Shown: positions 41,765 to 50,441 of the stretch, in pieces | How the letters are laid out: the number at the start of each line of letters is the position of its first letter | Position numbering within the stretch: position 1 is the first letter of the stretch | Assembly (NCBI RefSeq): GCF_004123195.1 | Contig: NZ_SDLI01000005.1 | Coordinates: forward strand, 75,574-139,573 | Length of the DNA stretch: 64,000 nucleotides | From: Ammoniphilus sp. CFH 90114 | GTDB taxonomy: Bacteria; Bacillota; Bacilli; Aneurinibacillales; RAOX-1 | Reading direction: 5' to 3' | Notes under the pieces: generated by a model | Database searches by the model: none | The model's input: only the letters and a program-made list of their open reading frames with translations | What the model was told of the DNA's origin: nothing | Translations under genes and position numbers: made by a program

Positions 41765-43638
41765 CGGAGAGAACAAATCAAGAACCTAAAAAAGACAGCA
41801 TTACTCCTATGCCTGGTCGACCGGGTGGAGGTGGTGCCGCTCGTTTCCAAAGACAGGTAGTAAAGCCTAAAGATTTTAAGGGAACGATAAAAAGGCTATG
41901 GTCCTACTTTGGAAAAGATAAAGCGCTCCTTTCTACTATTTTTATCCTGATCCTCGTGGATTCTATTATCGTTTTGTTCATCCCTTTTTTAATCGGTAAA
42001 GCGGTGGATGCCATTGGTTTAGAGGAAACCGTTCAATTTAGGGTACTCCAAATTACCGTTCTTACTCTTTTCATCGCTTATATCGCCAATGCCTTATTGA
42101 ATTTTTCCCAAGGCTGGATCATGGCTGGTGTTGCTGGACGGATTGTAAAAAGGTTAAGGAGTCATTTGTTTAAAAAGCTGCAAAAGCTGCCATTATCGTT
42201 CTTTGACTCACGTACTCACGGAGAGTTGATGAGCAGGCTGACCAATGACATTGATAACGTAAGCAATTCTATATCCCAGTCAACCACTCAATTGATGTCT
42301 GGTGTGATTGTCCTAACCGGTTCCTTCGTTATGATGCTTAGCTTAAGTCCCATCTTAACCGGTGCTAGTCTCATAACGATACCGTTCATGTTTTTCCTTA
42401 CCCGAACGATTGCAAGAAAGACAAGAGTTCTTTTTAGAGACCAGCAAAAAGAACTTGGGTTGTTAAATGGGCAGGTTGAAGAAATGATTTCTGGCTTAGA
42501 GGTGATAAGAGCCTTTAATTATGAAGAAAAGGCGATGGCAGAATTTAAAGAAGTGAACAACAGACTTCAAAAAGTAGGGACAAGGGCACAAATATGGTCA
42601 GGATTTTTAATGCCCATGATGAATGTGATCAATAACTTTGGCTTTATGATTGTCGCGGTGGTAGGGGGTTATTTGGCTGTTCAAAATATGATCACGATTG
42701 GTTTGATTGCAAGCTTCATCACTTACTCCCGTCAATTTGTACGACCACTAAATGACCTTGCTAATACCTTTAACCTATTACAATCCGGTGTTGCCGGGGC
42801 AGAGAGAGTATTTGACATTCTTGATCATGAGGAAGAACTTGAGGATCATCCCGAAGCGATTCCTTTAGTCAATCCAAAAGGCGTTGTTGAATTTAAAAAT
42901 GTGAGCTTTGGTTACCGGCCGGATGTTCCTATTATCAAAAATGTGAGCTTTAAGTCGGAAGCTGGCAGCAACACAGCCTTAATAGGAACGACGGGAGCGG
43001 GTAAAACCACGATTCTTAATCTATTAACACGATTTTATGAAGTGTCAGAGGGGCAAATCCTCATTGATGGAAGAGATATTAGGAAATATACAAGAGAAAG
43101 CTTAAGAAAATGCTTCGGCATTGTTCTTCAGGACACTTATTTATTTTCAGGAACGATTATGGAAAATATTAAATATGGCAACCCAGATGCAACAGATGAA
43201 GAAGTGAAAGCAGCAACTCGAATGGCGAATGCCGATGATTTCATCAACCGATTGCCTAAAGGCTATGAGACCAAGTTATCTGAAAATGGAGGGAATCTTA
43301 GTCATGGGCAAAAGCAATTACTTGCCATTTCAAGAGTAATTCTGTCCAAACCATCTTTGCTTATCCTTGATGAAGCGACAAGCAGCATTGATACTCGCAC
43401 AGAATTACATATTCAAGAGGCATTGACTAAAGTTCTTAAAGGCAGAACGAGTTTTATCATCGCTCATAGACTAAATACAATTCGCCATGCCGACACGATT
43501 GTGGTCATTGAGAACGGTGAAATCAAAGAAAAAGGAAATCATGTTGAATTGATGGCTGAACAGGGAATCTATCATCAGATGATCCTTAATCAATACAAGT
43601 CATTGGACCGTGTTCAATCGGTGTTCACAAAACTGTAA
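41761..43638 (+). CDS. ABC exporter half-transporter, catalytic partner (BmrD-like)
   Basis: 625 residues from TTG 41761, overlapping the upstream stop by 4 bases, with TAAGGAGGTG nearby. A Pro/Gly-rich ~50-residue cytoplasmic prefix precedes the membrane domain. The nucleotide-binding domain has Walker A 'GTTGAGKTT', signature 'GNLSHGQKQLL', Walker B 'LLILDEATSSID' with catalytic Glu, and switch His 'IIAHRLNTI'. The LSHGQ signature is degenerate and faces the degenerate Walker site of the partner; the consensus site is formed by this Walker A/B with the partner's LSGGQ. Drug or peptide substrate unknown. Confidence 0.92.
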   Translation: MTERTNQEPKKDSITPMPGRPGGGGAARFQRQVVKPKDFKGTIKRLWSYFGKDKALLSTIFILILVDSIIVLFIPFLIGKAVDAIGLEETVQFRVLQITVLTLFIAYIANALLNFSQGWIMAGVAGRIVKRLRSHLFKKLQKLPLSFFDSRTHGELMSRLTNDIDNVSNSISQSTTQLMSGVIVLTGSFVMMLSLSPILTGASLITIPFMFFLTRTIARKTRVLFRDQQKELGLLNGQVEEMISGLEVIRAFNYEEKAMAEFKEVNNRLQKVGTRAQIWSGFLMPMMNVINNFGFMIVAVVGGYLAVQNMITIGLIASFITYSRQFVRPLNDLANTFNLLQSGVAGAERVFDILDHEEELEDHPEAIPLVNPKGVVEFKNVSFGYRPDVPIIKNVSFKSEAGSNTALIGTTGAGKTTILNLLTRFYEVSEGQILIDGRDIRKYTRESLRKCFGIVLQDTYLFSGTIMENIKYGNPDATDEEVKAATRMANADDFINRLPKGYETKLSENGGNLSHGQKQLLAISRVILSKPSLLILDEATSSIDTRTELHIQEALTKVLKGRTSFIIAHRLNTIRHADTIVVIENGEIKEKGNHVELMAEQGIYHQMILNQYKSLDRVQSVFTKL

Positions 43639-43733
43639 AAAAGTATTTGAAATACAGGTTTTTTCCTTTATAATAATCTTAATATTGGAAGTTTTTGTTG
43701 GTATTGTGGCAAATCGATTAAGGAGAACCTGTA

Positions 43734-44288
43734 ATGTACGCGCAAGATGAATTCAACAATGAAGAAACAGAGTTACGAAGATCTTTCTCAGGCTATATAG
43801 CTAAGATGAAAGGTAGTACTAGAACTAAATCAAGTGTCAAAATAACAGATAATATTATTTCTGCAACGGGTGGTCTTATTGCTATCATTATTGTAAGTTT
43901 TATCGTGATTCAACTTGGTTTTCCCATGGTTCTTGGTCCCATTGCGGCAAGTTGCTTACTCGTGTTTGCCGTGCACGAGGGCCCTTTTTCTCAGCCGCGA
44001 GAGGTGATAGGCGGACATTTTATATCTACTTCAGCATCATTGATCATCTGGGATCTTTTTGGGAAGAGTCATTTCATGATTGGCATTACACTAGCCGTAG
44101 TCGTCTTCTTAATGGTTATTGCTAGAGTTGTACATCCACCCGCTGCAGCAAGTGCCATTGTGGCGATTAATACAGAAGTCGGATGGGGGTTTCTTCCGAT
44201 GATTATGATTAGTGCATTAATCGTCGTTGGGTTTTCCTTATTTTATATCAATTTGTTCAAAAATAAGAAATATCCGGTTCATTGGTAA
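43734..44288 (+). CDS. HPP-family integral membrane protein
   Basis: 184 residues, four to five helices, with family motifs 'GPIAASCLLVFAVHEGPFSQPREVIGGHFIS' and 'VVHPPAAASAIVAIN' (the HPP motif). Members in cyanobacteria and plant plastids move nitrite. The gene is followed by a zinc-ribbon protein gene (30-base gap) and lies next to nsrR and a truncated hemoglobin gene, which supports a role in nitrite/NO handling (inference). Confidence 0.85.
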   Translation: MYAQDEFNNEETELRRSFSGYIAKMKGSTRTKSSVKITDNIISATGGLIAIIIVSFIVIQLGFPMVLGPIAASCLLVFAVHEGPFSQPREVIGGHFISTSASLIIWDLFGKSHFMIGITLAVVVFLMVIARVVHPPAAASAIVAINTEVGWGFLPMIMISALIVVGFSLFYINLFKNKKYPVHW

Positions 44289-44318
44289 TACCTATGTTGG
44301 CGAGGGAGAGGATATCTG

Positions 44319-44834
44319 GTGAGAGATCTGATAGGAACCTGCATACGTTGTCAAAAGGATATTTACTGCACCGACGGATTTTTTAATGGAATCACGTTAG
44401 AAAGTGGAAACAACTTATGCCTTGTTTGTAAAGATCAAGATCCGTTCGTGGAGATCTTAAACCGTCTTCTCGAAGCCGAAAAATCGGGAGTCGCGGTACT
44501 GGATGATTTGCTTAAAACTTATCCATCGAGTGGTTTGGAAGATTCCTTCGTACAAGTTAAAGAAGATGAATCATGGAGTTGCCAGGGCCTCATTCATTCG
44601 ATCCAGCGTGAAGGAGGAACCGTAAGCAAGGAGATAGGTGACTTTATCGAAAAAGTCCGTGCCTTGCCATCCCTGAAGGAAAAACTAGCTTTATTAAACA
44701 AAGGTCAGGCATGGGTAGCACGCAAAATTGATGAAGCCATATCCTATGGCATGGACACAAGAACAAGAACATTCCTGCTAGAAATGAAGAAACGACATGA
44801 ACAAAATATTGATAAGATGGAACAGCACATCTAG
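44319..44834 (+). CDS. Zinc-ribbon protein with helical C-terminal domain (DUF6306-like), function unknown
   Basis: 171 residues from GTG 44319 with GAGGGAGAGG upstream. N-terminal two CxxC knuckles ('GTCIRCQKDIYC' and 'NLCLVCKDQ') then a four-helix-like region ('VEILNRLLEAEKSGVAVLDDLLKTYPS', 'DESWSCQGLIHSIQREGG', 'LPSLKEKLALLNKGQAWVARKIDEAI') with bacterioferritin-like Glu/His spacing. Similar proteins accompany nitrogen-oxide-related genes. It is probably co-transcribed with the HPP gene. Confidence 0.68.
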   Translation: MRDLIGTCIRCQKDIYCTDGFFNGITLESGNNLCLVCKDQDPFVEILNRLLEAEKSGVAVLDDLLKTYPSSGLEDSFVQVKEDESWSCQGLIHSIQREGGTVSKEIGDFIEKVRALPSLKEKLALLNKGQAWVARKIDEAISYGMDTRTRTFLLEMKKRHEQNIDKMEQHI

Positions 44835-44897
44835 ACTATTGACCTCCCTTCGAAACCGGGGAGGTCTTTTTCATTTGAATCGCCCTTAAGTTGGTTT

Positions 44898-45335
44898 TTA
44901 CTTGGACAGTCCTAAAGATAATTGAATTGCATCTTTATTTGATAGGACATCCTCAAGGGTATAGGAATCCAACACGCGGAAGTAGGCTTCTAGAGCTTCC
45001 CCAAGTATCCCTTTCAAACGACATACGGAGGAAATTCTACACGTATTCGTCTTGCCAAAACACTCTACCACTTGCAAATCGTCTTCCGTTTGGCGTACAA
45101 CCCATCCTAAATTGATCTCTTTTGGTGCCTTGGCTAAGCGAATCCCCCCATTTCTCCCACGCACGGTTTCGATTAAACCCAGCTTGCCAAGTTTAAACGT
45201 AATTTTACCTAAATGATTGTACGATAGGTCATAGACGGTAGATATTTCTTTTACACTAGAAAGTACTCCCGGTGTTTGAGCACCGAGGTAGATAAGTAAA
45301 CGAAGAGAATAGTCCGTATAAGAAGTTAGATGCAT
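44898..45335 (-). CDS. nsrR: NsrR-type Rrf2 family nitric-oxide-sensing repressor
   Basis: 145 residues. N-terminal Rrf2 winged helix ('SYTDYSLRLLIYLGAQ', 'VKEISTVYDLSYNHLGKITFKLGKLGLIETVRGRNGGIRLAK') and three cysteines 'ECFGKTNTCRISSVCRLKGIL' that ligate the [4Fe-4S] cluster destroyed by NO. Faces the truncated hemoglobin gene across a perfect NsrR-type dyad at 45461-45479. Confidence 0.9.
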   Translation of the reverse strand: MHLTSYTDYSLRLLIYLGAQTPGVLSSVKEISTVYDLSYNHLGKITFKLGKLGLIETVRGRNGGIRLAKAPKEINLGWVVRQTEDDLQVVECFGKTNTCRISSVCRLKGILGEALEAYFRVLDSYTLEDVLSNKDAIQLSLGLSK

Positions 45336-45460
45336 ATCTCCTACACCTCACGAATGATGTTAGACGTATTCTATCAATTATAACGAAAAGGGACAATGGA
45401 GGAGAGTGTAAATATGTATTTTATCTATTGCTTTTTTAAAGTTTATTTAGTAAATTATAA

Positions 45461-45479
45461 TATGTATTTATAATACATA
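45461..45479. promoter_or_regulatory. NsrR-type operator
   Basis: Perfect dyad TATGTATT-TAT-AATACATA between divergent nsrR and the truncated hemoglobin gene, 25 bases before the globin start. It matches the ATGTATT-N3-AATACAT form described for NsrR of Bacillus. Confidence 0.8.
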
Positions 45480-45503
45480 TTTAAGTGGTGGGAGGCAACA
45501 AAT

Positions 45504-45866
45504 ATGACAACTCAAAACCTTTATGAAAAATTAGGTGGGGAAGCAACCATTGCCAAAGTCGTTGATTACTTTTATGAACTCGTTTTAGCTGATGAGACAG
45601 TCAACCATTTCTTTAAGAATACAGATATGGACAAGCAAAGAAAGCACCAAACCAAGTTTATTAGCTTTGCACTAGGTGGTCCAAACCAATACACGGGAAT
45701 GTCAATGGCCAAAGCTCACGAAGGAATGAACATCCAACCGGAGCATTTTAACGCAATCGCAACACATTTGACCAACGCTCTTGTCCATTTTGGCGTAAGT
45801 CAAGAGGATATTGATACAGCGATAACAAAAGTAGCTTCTTTAAAAGAAGATGTCCTATATAAGTAG
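45504..45866 (+). CDS. Group 1 truncated hemoglobin
   Basis: 120 residues, the length of TrHbN/GlbN proteins. Motifs: 'LYEKLGGEATIAKVVDYFYELVLADETVNHFF', 'HQTKFISFALGGPNQYTGMSMAKAHEGMNI' with the proximal His, 'HFNAIATHLTNALVHFGV'. B10 Tyr appears in 'YFYEL'. These globins oxidise NO to nitrate. The NsrR operator upstream indicates induction by NO. Good GTGGGAGG ribosome site and its own terminator. Confidence 0.92.
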   Translation: MTTQNLYEKLGGEATIAKVVDYFYELVLADETVNHFFKNTDMDKQRKHQTKFISFALGGPNQYTGMSMAKAHEGMNIQPEHFNAIATHLTNALVHFGVSQEDIDTAITKVASLKEDVLYK

Positions 45867-45873
45867 GCTTCTA

Positions 45874-45906
45874 TTAAAAAAGTCTCTGTTCTAGAGACTT
45901 TTTTTT
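45874..45906 (+). terminator. Terminator after truncated hemoglobin
   Basis: AAAAAAGTCTCT / AGAGACTTTTTTTT stem-loop, eight bases after the stop. Confidence 0.87.
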
Positions 45907-46049
45907 CGTATCTTCGAATCTCAGCAAGAATTACACTGATTGTCATTTCAATTCTGTTAATCCCATTATCATCCATTAAATTGATCAACTATTGATTTAT
46001 GTGGAAATATAAGTTATACTACTCTATATTAGAAAAAAGTATAATTCCA

Positions 46050-46128
46050 ATGTGAAATTCACATGTTACAAAGGGTTATCACTTCATGATGGTAACTCTT
46101 TATAATATGTGAATTTTTTATTTTTCTA
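46050..46128 (+). promoter_or_regulatory. Long hairpin with T run in the cold-shock mRNA leader
   Basis: AAATTCACAT (46055-46064) pairs with ATGTGAATTT (46107-46116), with an inner stem AAAG.GTTA / TAAC.CTTT and a following T6 run. It sits about 40 bases before the csp start and looks like an intrinsic terminator or a cold-responsive switch inside the 5' untranslated region. Confidence 0.6.
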
Positions 46129-46165
46129 AAATAGCATATTTAAATAAAACTTTGGAGGTTTTGAA

Positions 46166-46366
46166 ATGTTAAAGGGAACAGTTAAATGGTTTAATGCAGA
46201 AAAAGGTTTTGGATTTATTGAAAGAGAAAATGGAGATGACGTTTTTGTACACTTCAGTGCAATCACTGGGGATGGGTTTAAATCCTTAGAAGAGGGTCAA
46301 CGTGTACAATTCGAAGTAGTTCAAGGACAAAGAGGCGATCAAGCTTCTAACGTTTCTAAGCTTTAA
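46166..46366 (+). CDS. Cold-shock protein (CspB/CspA family)
   Basis: 66 residues, a complete cold-shock domain with both RNA-binding motifs 'KGFGFIE' (RNP1) and 'DVFVHFSAI' (RNP2), start '[10 protein letters not shown]'. Strong ribosome site TTTGGAGGT. Acts as an RNA chaperone that melts secondary structure. The long hairpin in its leader suggests post-transcriptional control. Confidence 0.96.
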   Translation: MLKGTVKWFNAEKGFGFIERENGDDVFVHFSAITGDGFKSLEEGQRVQFEVVQGQRGDQASNVSKL

Positions 46367-46381
46367 TTATTAATTAGTCCT

Positions 46382-46411
46382 CCCCTATGATGTGCATGAT
46401 CATAGGGGATT
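46382..46411 (+). terminator. Terminator after csp
   Basis: CCCCTATGAT / ATCATAGGGG perfect stem with a 7-base loop, with a short T tract. Confidence 0.7.
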
Positions 46412-46877
46412 TCTCCATAAACCTCTATTTTATATCCCATAGATATCACTTCCAACTTTCCTCAATAACCTCATTACTATTTGAGATTTCGATTCACACG
46501 GGCACGGTCATCGGAGAAGAAATTCCGAGTTAGTGAAATTATATAGCCTAATTGATTAGCAATCACTTTGTCCACTTACCATTACAGGTAAGTGTTTTTT
46601 GTTTTGACATCTACATGACACATTCACCTGTTAAGTTAGCTTGTGTGAGCCCAAAAGCAGAGGAAAACACTACACCTAGACGCAAGAGTCAACTGGAATC
46701 AACAATTGGAGGAAGCCGTTAAAAATACCCTTAAACAAATATGGATGCAAATGCAACAAACGAATGAATAGAAATTGCTTTTAGAGTAATATGTAAGGTA
46801 ACAATTCATAAATCTAATCACATCCTCGATTTTGTCGAGGATCTTTCCACTGTTAAGATAGGAAAGGAGACATTGAC
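46412..46877. other. Intergenic region with an orphan terminator
   Basis: About 470 bases without a supported gene. A terminator-like CACTTACC / GGTAAGTG stem with TTTTTT lies at 46573-46600 with no gene just upstream, so a short RNA might end there. A second small hairpin (ATCCTCGA / TCGAGGAT) lies near 46821-46842. A 40-codon open stretch ending at 46771 (…NWNQQLEEAVKNTLKQIWMQMQ) has no start codon. Confidence 0.5.
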
Positions 46878-47570
46878 TTGAAATGCATCCTCATTGTTGA
46901 AGATGAAGTTACAATATCCCGGGTATTAAAAGTCTACTTGGAAAGAGAGCGGTTTCAAGTGGAACAAGCATTTGATGGGGAAGAAGCCATTCATAAATTT
47001 GAGCAAGTAAATCCTTCACTGGTATTGCTGGATGTGATGCTTCCAGGTGCAGATGGTTGGAGTGTATTAAGAGCCATCCGTGAAAAGAGTGCTTGCCCCG
47101 TGATCATGCTAACCGCTCTTGGTGAAATGAATCAAAAGTTATCCGGATTAAATCAAGGAGCAGACGACTATATCACCAAACCATTTAACGCAGAAGAAGT
47201 AGTGGCAAGGGTTCACGCCGTCATGCGAAGGACAACAAACGTATTAAACTCTCAAGATACGAGGCACTTCGGGGGCTTAAAAGTGGATTTCAAAGCACAC
47301 GTAGTCACGTTGCATGGGATTGAACTAAACTTTACACCGCGTGACCTATCCTTACTCTTTTTCCTTGTTCAACACCCGAATCAAACGTTTACAAGAGATC
47401 AATTACTCGAGCATGTTTGGGGGATGGATTATGAGGGAAGTGACCGAGCCGTGGATTTAGCGATCAAGAGGATACGTAAAATGTTGGGTAATTGGTCGGA
47501 AGCGGAAGGTGAAATTCGAACTTTAAGAGGATTGGGGTATCAATTCTGTGTTATTGAAAAAGGATCATAA
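46878..47570 (+). CDS. OmpR/PhoB-family response regulator
   Basis: 230 residues. Receiver with 'IVEDEV', Asp52 ('LLDVMLPGADG'), 'MLTALG', 'DDYITKPFN'; winged-helix domain 'GIELNFTPRDLSLLFFLVQHPNQTFTRDQLLEHVWGMDYEGSDRAVDLAIKRIRKML...TLRGLGYQF'. TTG start with AAAGGAGA upstream. The kinase gene overlaps its end. Target genes not identified. Confidence 0.93.
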   Translation: MKCILIVEDEVTISRVLKVYLERERFQVEQAFDGEEAIHKFEQVNPSLVLLDVMLPGADGWSVLRAIREKSACPVIMLTALGEMNQKLSGLNQGADDYITKPFNAEEVVARVHAVMRRTTNVLNSQDTRHFGGLKVDFKAHVVTLHGIELNFTPRDLSLLFFLVQHPNQTFTRDQLLEHVWGMDYEGSDRAVDLAIKRIRKMLGNWSEAEGEIRTLRGLGYQFCVIEKGS

Positions 47571-48966
47571 AGTTTCGATGTTGCAATATTGGACTACGCG
47601 TTATGTCGTGACCTTAATCATGGGCTTGGTGGTGATTGGGATTCTCTCTACTATGTGGTTGAAGCATAATGCCACGGAAAAGCGACTCGATATTATGAAT
47701 TTGCTGGCAGAGGAAATGGTGGATCGGGTAGTGGATACCCATGGAAAGCTGCAAATTGGTCAAGCTCTCCCTCGGATCATTGAGAGACGTCAGAACTTCT
47801 TAGACCTCGATCGCAAATTTCTATGGTTTATTCTCGATGAGAAGGGACGAGTCATCTATCAAAAATTCAAAACCATACCCGTAGAGTGGTTACAGAACAT
47901 TCGCTATTCACTGGAAGAGAATGATCAAGGTGTGAGAATAACCACATTCAATGACGAACGTTTCCTTGTTGTTAAACGTAAAATCGAATTCAACAACCAA
48001 GCGATTGGTTGGGTTGTCTTGTTGAATCCTGAAAAGGATATCACGAGTAGTCCTGAAGATATGCAATTGTTAGTTACATTACTAACGAGCTTAGCTTTAC
48101 TTGGGTGGGGGGTCATTTATTTATTAACTAAGAAATTATCCAAACCCATTCAAGATGTTGCCATGGCTGCCAAACAAATTGTAGCTGGTAATTATGAAGT
48201 CAAATTAGATAAAAATATCAAGGAAAAAGAAGTATACGAATTGGTAGAAACCTTTCAGGATATGACCACTCGTTTGCAAAAGCTTGAATCCATGCGGACA
48301 GAACTTTTAGCAGGGGTCACCCATGAATTAAAGACTCCAGTCACTTCAATTAGTGGTCTACTCCAAGCGGTTAAGGGAGAGATTGTAACCGGTGAGGAGG
48401 CGAAAGAATTTATAGACATTTGTCATAAAGAGACCTATCGATTAGAAAAGATGGTAGAAGACTTGCTAAATTTTAATTCGATTGCCATCGGTGAAATCAA
48501 CGTCAATAAGGAAAGGCATAATGCTAATCAATTCATTCAAGAAATTGCCCATCAGTGGGATCTATTTCAAGATCATCGCATTTCTTTGAACGTAACTTTA
48601 CCTGAGCATACGATATGGGTATTAACTGATTCTTTAAGAATTCAGCAGATTTTATACAACCTGTTAAATAACGCCAATCAAGCCATACAATCAATCGGGA
48701 AGATGGAGATGATCCTGTATGAAAATAATGGAGAAGTTAAAATAGACATAAAGGATAATGGGATGGGAATCCCCTCTAAAGAACAATCTCTCATTTTTGA
48801 GCGATTCTATCGCGGAGAGGGCAAGAAATACAAAATTAGAGGTTTGGGACTAGGACTGACAATCAGTAAAATGATGGCAAAAGCACTGGGTGGAGACTTA
48901 GTCCTTAAAGAAAGCTCAATGGAAGGAACTACTTTTACTCTAATTCTACAAAAATACGAGTCATGA
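47548..48966 (+). CDS. Sensor histidine kinase
   Basis: Up to 472 residues; the start could be GTG 47548, TTG 47554 or ATG 47578. Two transmembrane helices (~20-38 and ~174-194) flank an extracellular sensor; HAMP follows with 'KLSKPIQDVAMAAKQIVAGNYEV'; phospho-acceptor His259 in 'AGVTHELKTPVTSISGL'; ATPase with 'QILYNLLNNANQAIQS', 'IDIKDNGMGIPSKEQ' and 'RGLGLGLTISKMMAKALGG'. Overlaps the response regulator and also overlaps the convergent gene at 48961 by 6 bases. Confidence 0.92.
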   Translation: MLLKKDHKVSMLQYWTTRYVVTLIMGLVVIGILSTMWLKHNATEKRLDIMNLLAEEMVDRVVDTHGKLQIGQALPRIIERRQNFLDLDRKFLWFILDEKGRVIYQKFKTIPVEWLQNIRYSLEENDQGVRITTFNDERFLVVKRKIEFNNQAIGWVVLLNPEKDITSSPEDMQLLVTLLTSLALLGWGVIYLLTKKLSKPIQDVAMAAKQIVAGNYEVKLDKNIKEKEVYELVETFQDMTTRLQKLESMRTELLAGVTHELKTPVTSISGLLQAVKGEIVTGEEAKEFIDICHKETYRLEKMVEDLLNFNSIAIGEINVNKERHNANQFIQEIAHQWDLFQDHRISLNVTLPEHTIWVLTDSLRIQQILYNLLNNANQAIQSIGKMEMILYENNGEVKIDIKDNGMGIPSKEQSLIFERFYRGEGKKYKIRGLGLGLTISKMMAKALGGDLVLKESSMEGTTFTLILQKYES

Positions 48967-49656
48967 AGGTGAACCAAAAATAGCGACATTTTGTAAGTCA
49001 AGAATAAACCTATTGTTTTGCCATTTTAATCGGTTTTGAACATAACCTAACGAATCGGCATGGTACCTACCAGCAATCTGTTGGTAGGCTAAGAGCTCAT
49101 ATACATGATTGGAATCAAAATCGATAGGATATAAGCCGCTTAGGGGGTCTACCCATCCACTGATCGGGTTCTTTAATTTCCCATTGGATTCATATATTTC
49201 GTTTAAATAATCAGGGTCTCGAAGGGATAGGTCGATCAGGTATTGGGAGTTGTTATTTTTACTCCATACTTGCACCTTATAATTTTCTAGATACGTTACC
49301 TCATATTGATATTGTTGATTATACATATCGGAATCGAACAGCAAACGAGGCGTGTTACGGACATAGGAATAGAGATAGTCATAGGTGGTAGCCCCGCTGC
49401 CACCAGTCTGAATAGTAATGAGAATATCCTTAACTCCATCTCCTGTAAAATCTCCTAAAAACAACGTAGGATTATACCCCATATTATTTTTAAAAGGGAT
49501 CTGAACAGACCTTCCTGTCGCACCATCCTGTATCACAAGTGTAATATGTTGAATAATGGAAACATCTGTTGTTAGGATTCCTGTGAGGTAGACATGATCA
49601 GGTCTATTGTCACCATTGACATCTCCTGTTGCAGAAGCGACTACACCATGGTACAT
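48961..49656 (-). CDS. FG-GAP/VCBS-type repeat protein
   Basis: 231 residues, ATG with AAGGAG upstream. N-terminal 'ASATGDVNGDNRPDHVYLTG' and 'FLGDFTGDGVKDILITIQTGG' are calcium-binding D.NGD/D.TGDG loops of integrin-like FG-GAP propeller blades. No signal peptide is apparent. Similar proteins of unknown function occur in sporulating Bacillales. Its 3' end overlaps the kinase gene on the opposite strand by 6 bases. Confidence 0.75.
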   Translation of the reverse strand: MYHGVVASATGDVNGDNRPDHVYLTGILTTDVSIIQHITLVIQDGATGRSVQIPFKNNMGYNPTLFLGDFTGDGVKDILITIQTGGSGATTYDYLYSYVRNTPRLLFDSDMYNQQYQYEVTYLENYKVQVWSKNNNSQYLIDLSLRDPDYLNEIYESNGKLKNPISGWVDPLSGLYPIDFDSNHVYELLAYQQIAGRYHADSLGYVQNRLKWQNNRFILDLQNVAIFGSPS

Positions 49657-49713
49657 ATAAAAACTCCTTATCTATAAACACAATTTTATGTATTAGCCTA
49701 TGCATCATGCGGT

Positions 49714-49926
49714 ATGAGGGTTCATTTGGATTCAAGAGTAAGTATGGTACCTATTCCCCTTAGGTTGCCTAATACGGCAGGAGCAGGGGCACAACCAGAA
49801 CAAGAAAAGAGCTCTGACTCTTTATGGACCAAATTGAGAGAAGCCGGCTATGAAAGAGAAGATAGGGTTCGCATTCTAGTAGAATTGGAAGAGGACACCC
49901 TGCTAGAGCAGACGAGTAAACTCTAG
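49714..49926 (+). CDS. Doubtful small hypothetical protein
   Basis: A 70-residue frame starting at ATG 49714 without a good ribosome site; 'SLWTKLREAGYEREDRVRILVELEEDTLLEQTSKL' is a plausible amphipathic helical segment. No family recognised. It could be a small regulatory protein or chance. Confidence 0.3.
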   Translation: MRVHLDSRVSMVPIPLRLPNTAGAGAQPEQEKSSDSLWTKLREAGYEREDRVRILVELEEDTLLEQTSKL

Positions 49927-50016
49927 AGCATTTTTTGGCAGGTTTGGTGAATAAAATCTTGAATTTTCGAAACCCTTTAGGGATCAAACCGTATATATGA
50001 GAAAGGAGGTACATCC

Positions 50017-50304
50017 GTGGCTAGTGCGATTATCATAATTATTTTATTACTTCCTGTATATGGAGTGTTAATTTGGAGTTACTTTTACCCAGAGGAAAGT
50101 ATGTTATTTGGGAAAAGGTGGATGTATAAAGAGGAACCTGAGTTATCTGAAGACTCCATTCGATATACTAAATTTGTATCGATTATTGCTATCTTTATCG
50201 TTACGATCCTTGTGGTAAGTTCCTTCTCTGACAATGCCTTTGTCAGACTTTTATTAATCCTCGGACTCGTTTCTTATATTGGATATAAATTACTTAAAAA
50301 ATAA
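50017..50304 (+). CDS. Small membrane protein (DUF6199-like)
   Basis: 95 residues from GTG 50017, preceded by AAAGGAGG. Helix ~4-24, a conserved-looking cytoplasmic loop 'YPEESMLFGKRWMYKEEPELSEDSIRYTK', then two helices (~55-72 and ~77-93). The loop with 'KEEPELSE..IRYTK' resembles short Firmicute membrane proteins annotated as DUF6199. Function unknown. Own terminator downstream. Confidence 0.7.
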   Translation: MASAIIIIILLLPVYGVLIWSYFYPEESMLFGKRWMYKEEPELSEDSIRYTKFVSIIAIFIVTILVVSSFSDNAFVRLLLILGLVSYIGYKLLKK

Positions 50305-50320
50305 TAAAACGGAAAAGGCT

Positions 50321-50352
50321 GAGGAGTCACGATGAAATCGACTCCTCTTTTT
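50321..50352 (+). terminator. Terminator after small membrane protein
   Basis: GAGGAGTC / GACTCCTC stem with an 11-base loop and TTTTT. Confidence 0.82.
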
Positions 50353-50441
50353 GGTGTATTATTGGCCAGGAATAGTTTCAGAAGAAAAACTGGAAATAAT
50401 GTGTTACTTTTGATAGAAGTAGAAAACATAAGGAGAGAGAA

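Noticed and set aside
46646..46771. Open stretch ending NWNQQLEEAVKNTLKQIWMQMQQTNE
   Set aside because: No start codon; may be a gene remnant, but cannot be supported.
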